This document shows positions 16,893 through 18,428 of a stretch of 18,428 nucleotides of DNA, in pieces. The stretch is from Rhodoluna sp. Its GTDB lineage: Bacteria; Actinomycetota; Actinomycetes; Actinomycetales; Microbacteriaceae. The notes beneath the pieces are model-generated. The model saw nothing but the letters and a program-made list of their open reading frames with translations, had not been told where the DNA came from and made no database searches. Every line of letters starts with the position of its first letter. The first letter of the stretch is position 1. The position numbers and the translations under genes were made by a program. The stretch covers positions 1-18,428 of the forward strand of contig JAPLAJ010000111.1 in the NCBI GenBank assembly GCA_026393335.1. Reading direction: 5' to 3'.

Positions 16893-17681
16893 CTATTCGG
16901 CAAGTAAAGCAGCCTGCTGCTTCTTATATGAATCAGCCAGTAGCCGCCACCACATAAACACTGCAAAGCCTGCAAATACAGTCCATTCAATGGCATAGAA
17001 GGCACTTAGCCAGTTCACCTGGCTGTCGCTCTTAGGCATACCAATAGTCACCATTTCAACCCCATCAACAGATGAGAATAGGTTATTTTCAGTTAGCACC
17101 ATGAAGCCTGTGTAAACCTGTTCAGAATCAAATGAGTTCAAGTTAATCCATTGAGCGATAGATAAAGAATCAAAAACATCTCCACCCACTGATTGAAGTG
17201 GAGCTTCGCTAGGAAGGTACCGTCCTGTTACCGGAACCAATGCTTGAAGGATTGTAAGTTGCTTCACTTCAGAAAGTAGAGAGGCAGCATTTCGTTCTTC
17301 ATTTATAAAACCAGCTACTACAAAAAGTCTTGCTGCATCTGTTTGAGCTGGAACAACCAGCCAATAACCTTTATCACCATTGACTTGAATACGATTTGAA
17401 ACTAAAACTGCCTTTGATGGATCCACCGTTAGTGATGTGGTTACTTGAGTAAGAAAAGGTTTATCACCAGAAGTTGGAATCTCATTGAATGTAAATGGAG
17501 AGTTAGGAACAGCCACTTGAGTTAGATCTGTTGTTGTTACTGCTAACCAAGTGTTGTTAGCTGGAGCATCAACAAAGCTTCTGCCGATTTGCCATTGAGC
17601 CATTAGGGCAAAGCCAACTGCCAGAAGTAAACAGAAAACTAAGGCAGCTATCCACCTAAGAGTTAGAGCAAGTTTGAGCAT
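16893..17681 (-). CDS. SURF1-family protein (cytochrome oxidase assembly)
   Basis: SURF1 proteins help assemble haem-copper cytochrome c oxidase. This one has the family's layout: an N-terminal membrane segment (about 8-28) running into the AQWQIGR motif (28-34), a large extracytoplasmic domain with GYWLVVPAQ and LFVVAGFINEERN segments, and a second membrane segment near the C-terminus (about 226-246, AIEWTVFAGFAVFMWW). The 262 residues are normal for the family. The extracytoplasmic domain is quite diverged, so the family rests mainly on architecture, the WQ.GR motif and neighbours. It begins 3 nt after the guaB3 stop codon, with no clear Shine-Dalgarno, which suggests it depends on translation of the upstream gene. 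An oxidase should be encoded elsewhere in the genome. Confidence 0.87.
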   Translation of the reverse strand: MLKLALTLRWIAALVFCLLLAVGFALMAQWQIGRSFVDAPANNTWLAVTTTDLTQVAVPNSPFTFNEIPTSGDKPFLTQVTTSLTVDPSKAVLVSNRIQVNGDKGYWLVVPAQTDAARLFVVAGFINEERNAASLLSEVKQLTILQALVPVTGRYLPSEAPLQSVGGDVFDSLSIAQWINLNSFDSEQVYTGFMVLTENNLFSSVDGVEMVTIGMPKSDSQVNWLSAFYAIEWTVFAGFAVFMWWRLLADSYKKQQAALLAE

Positions 17682-17684
17682 GTA

Positions 17685-18428
17685 TTAAGCGCCGTATGGG
17701 GCTACTACAGTGTCAACTCTTTGAAACTCTTTTAGATCACTGTAGCCAGTGGTTGCCATTGCTTTTCTAAGAGCACCCATCAGGTTAGAGGTTCCATCAG
17801 CTGAAGTGGAAGGACCTTGAAGGATCTGCTCAAGTGAGCCAGAAGATCCAACGTGAACTCTTTCACCTCTAGGTAATTCAGGGTTATAAGCCTCTGCACC
17901 CCAGTGCCAGCCTTGGCCTGGAGCTTCTGTAGCTCTAGCTAGAACAGAACCAAGCATTACCGCATCTGCTCCACAAGCAATGGCCTTAACGATATCTCCT
18001 GAAGTTCCAAGCCCACCATCAGCGATCACGTGCACATAACGGCCACCTGATTCATCCATGTAGTCTCTTCTTGCTCCTGAAACATCGGCAACAGCAGTTG
18101 CCATCGGTGCGTGAATACCAAGAACCTTACGAGTAGTAGAGGCAGCTCCGCCACCGAAACCAACTAATACACCAGCAGCACCAGTTCTCATTAGGTGAAG
18201 TGCAGCAGTATATGTTGCAGCACCACCAACAATGACTGGAACATCTAGTTCATAGATAAATTCTTTTAGGTTTAAAGCCTCTTGGGTTTTAGAAACGTGC
18301 TCTGCAGAAACTGTTGTTCCTCTAATTACAAAAAGATCTACACCTGCTGAGATAACAGCCTTGGCATATTCTTTTGTCTTTTGTGGAGACAATGCTCCAG
18401 CAACTGTCACACCAGATGCACGGATATA
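17685..18428 (-). CDS. guaB3: GuaB3-family IMP dehydrogenase-related protein, 5' end missing
   Basis: C-terminal 247 residues of an IMP dehydrogenase/GMP reductase-like TIM-barrel protein without CBS domains in the visible part; about 120 N-terminal residues lie beyond the right edge. Visible family elements are IRASGVTVAGALSPQ at the window edge, VIVGGAATYTAALHLM, GFGGGAASTTRKVLG, the phosphate-binding ADGGLGTSGD, and ADAVMLGSVLA. The loop that in true IMP dehydrogenases carries the catalytic cysteine (SICTTR) reads AASTTR here, so the nucleophile is replaced by serine and the activity is uncertain. A GTG (18410) and other internal codons could be mistaken for the start, but the frame continues open to the edge with family-like residues. 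It is the first visible gene of the run leading to guaA. Actinobacteria usually also carry a canonical GuaB elsewhere. Confidence 0.92.
   Translation of the reverse strand, partial: YIRASGVTVAGALSPQKTKEYAKAVISAGVDLFVIRGTTVSAEHVSKTQEALNLKEFIYELDVPVIVGGAATYTAALHLMRTGAAGVLVGFGGGAASTTRKVLGIHAPMATAVADVSGARRDYMDESGGRYVHVIADGGLGTSGDIVKAIACGADAVMLGSVLARATEAPGQGWHWGAEAYNPELPRGERVHVGSSGSLEQILQGPSTSADGTSNLMGALRKAMATTGYSDLKEFQRVDTVVAPYGA

Overview
The window looks like a housekeeping stretch of an actinobacterial chromosome, most likely a low-GC member of the Microbacteriaceae such as the freshwater Luna-type lineages. Two things suggest this: the gene order guaB3 - SURF1 - DUF3817 - guaA, and the adjacency of pcrA and sucC, both familiar from that family. 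The genus is an inference; no rRNA or tRNA gene is present to test it.

Left part, minus strand (1-4213): sucC (3' part cut by the window edge), pcrA/uvrD-type DNA helicase, and a glycerophosphodiester phosphodiesterase. They run in one direction with short gaps and could share transcripts. Right part, minus strand (14876-18428): guaB3 (5' part cut off), a SURF1-family protein, a DUF3817 membrane protein and guaA. These are spaced by 3 and 27 nt, and the last pair overlaps by 14 nt, so they form a probable operon that pairs guanine nucleotide synthesis with two membrane proteins.

Between them, on the plus strand (4325-14815), lies one uninterrupted 10.5-kb gene for a secreted protein of 3,496 residues. 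It takes up more than half the window and is its main point of interest. In order it has a Sec signal peptide; a polyglycine-rich domain resembling the ALK/LTK glycine-rich domain family; one Ig-like and two putative-Ig (He_PIG) modules; 24 tandem Ig-like repeats of about 95 residues, each with one pair of cysteines; a DUF11-like module; another He_PIG; an IPT/TIG-like module; two more cysteine-pair repeats of a different subtype; and an unrecognised C-terminal module of about 155 residues. There is no LPXTG motif or C-terminal membrane anchor. All 60 cysteines that I count fall into pairs. Repeats 18-23 keep an exact 270-bp period and carry a 1,080-bp-offset duplication with a mosaic repeat, which suggests recent intragenic recombination. 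The likely role is a long disulfide-reinforced surface or extracellular fibre, for adhesion or as a coat; this is inference from architecture.

The giant gene has its own Shine-Dalgarno-like site and is closed by a strong 17-bp-stem hairpin that it shares with convergent guaA. No tRNA, rRNA, CRISPR, insertion sequence or integrase was seen, and no gene-free stretch exceeds 300 bases.
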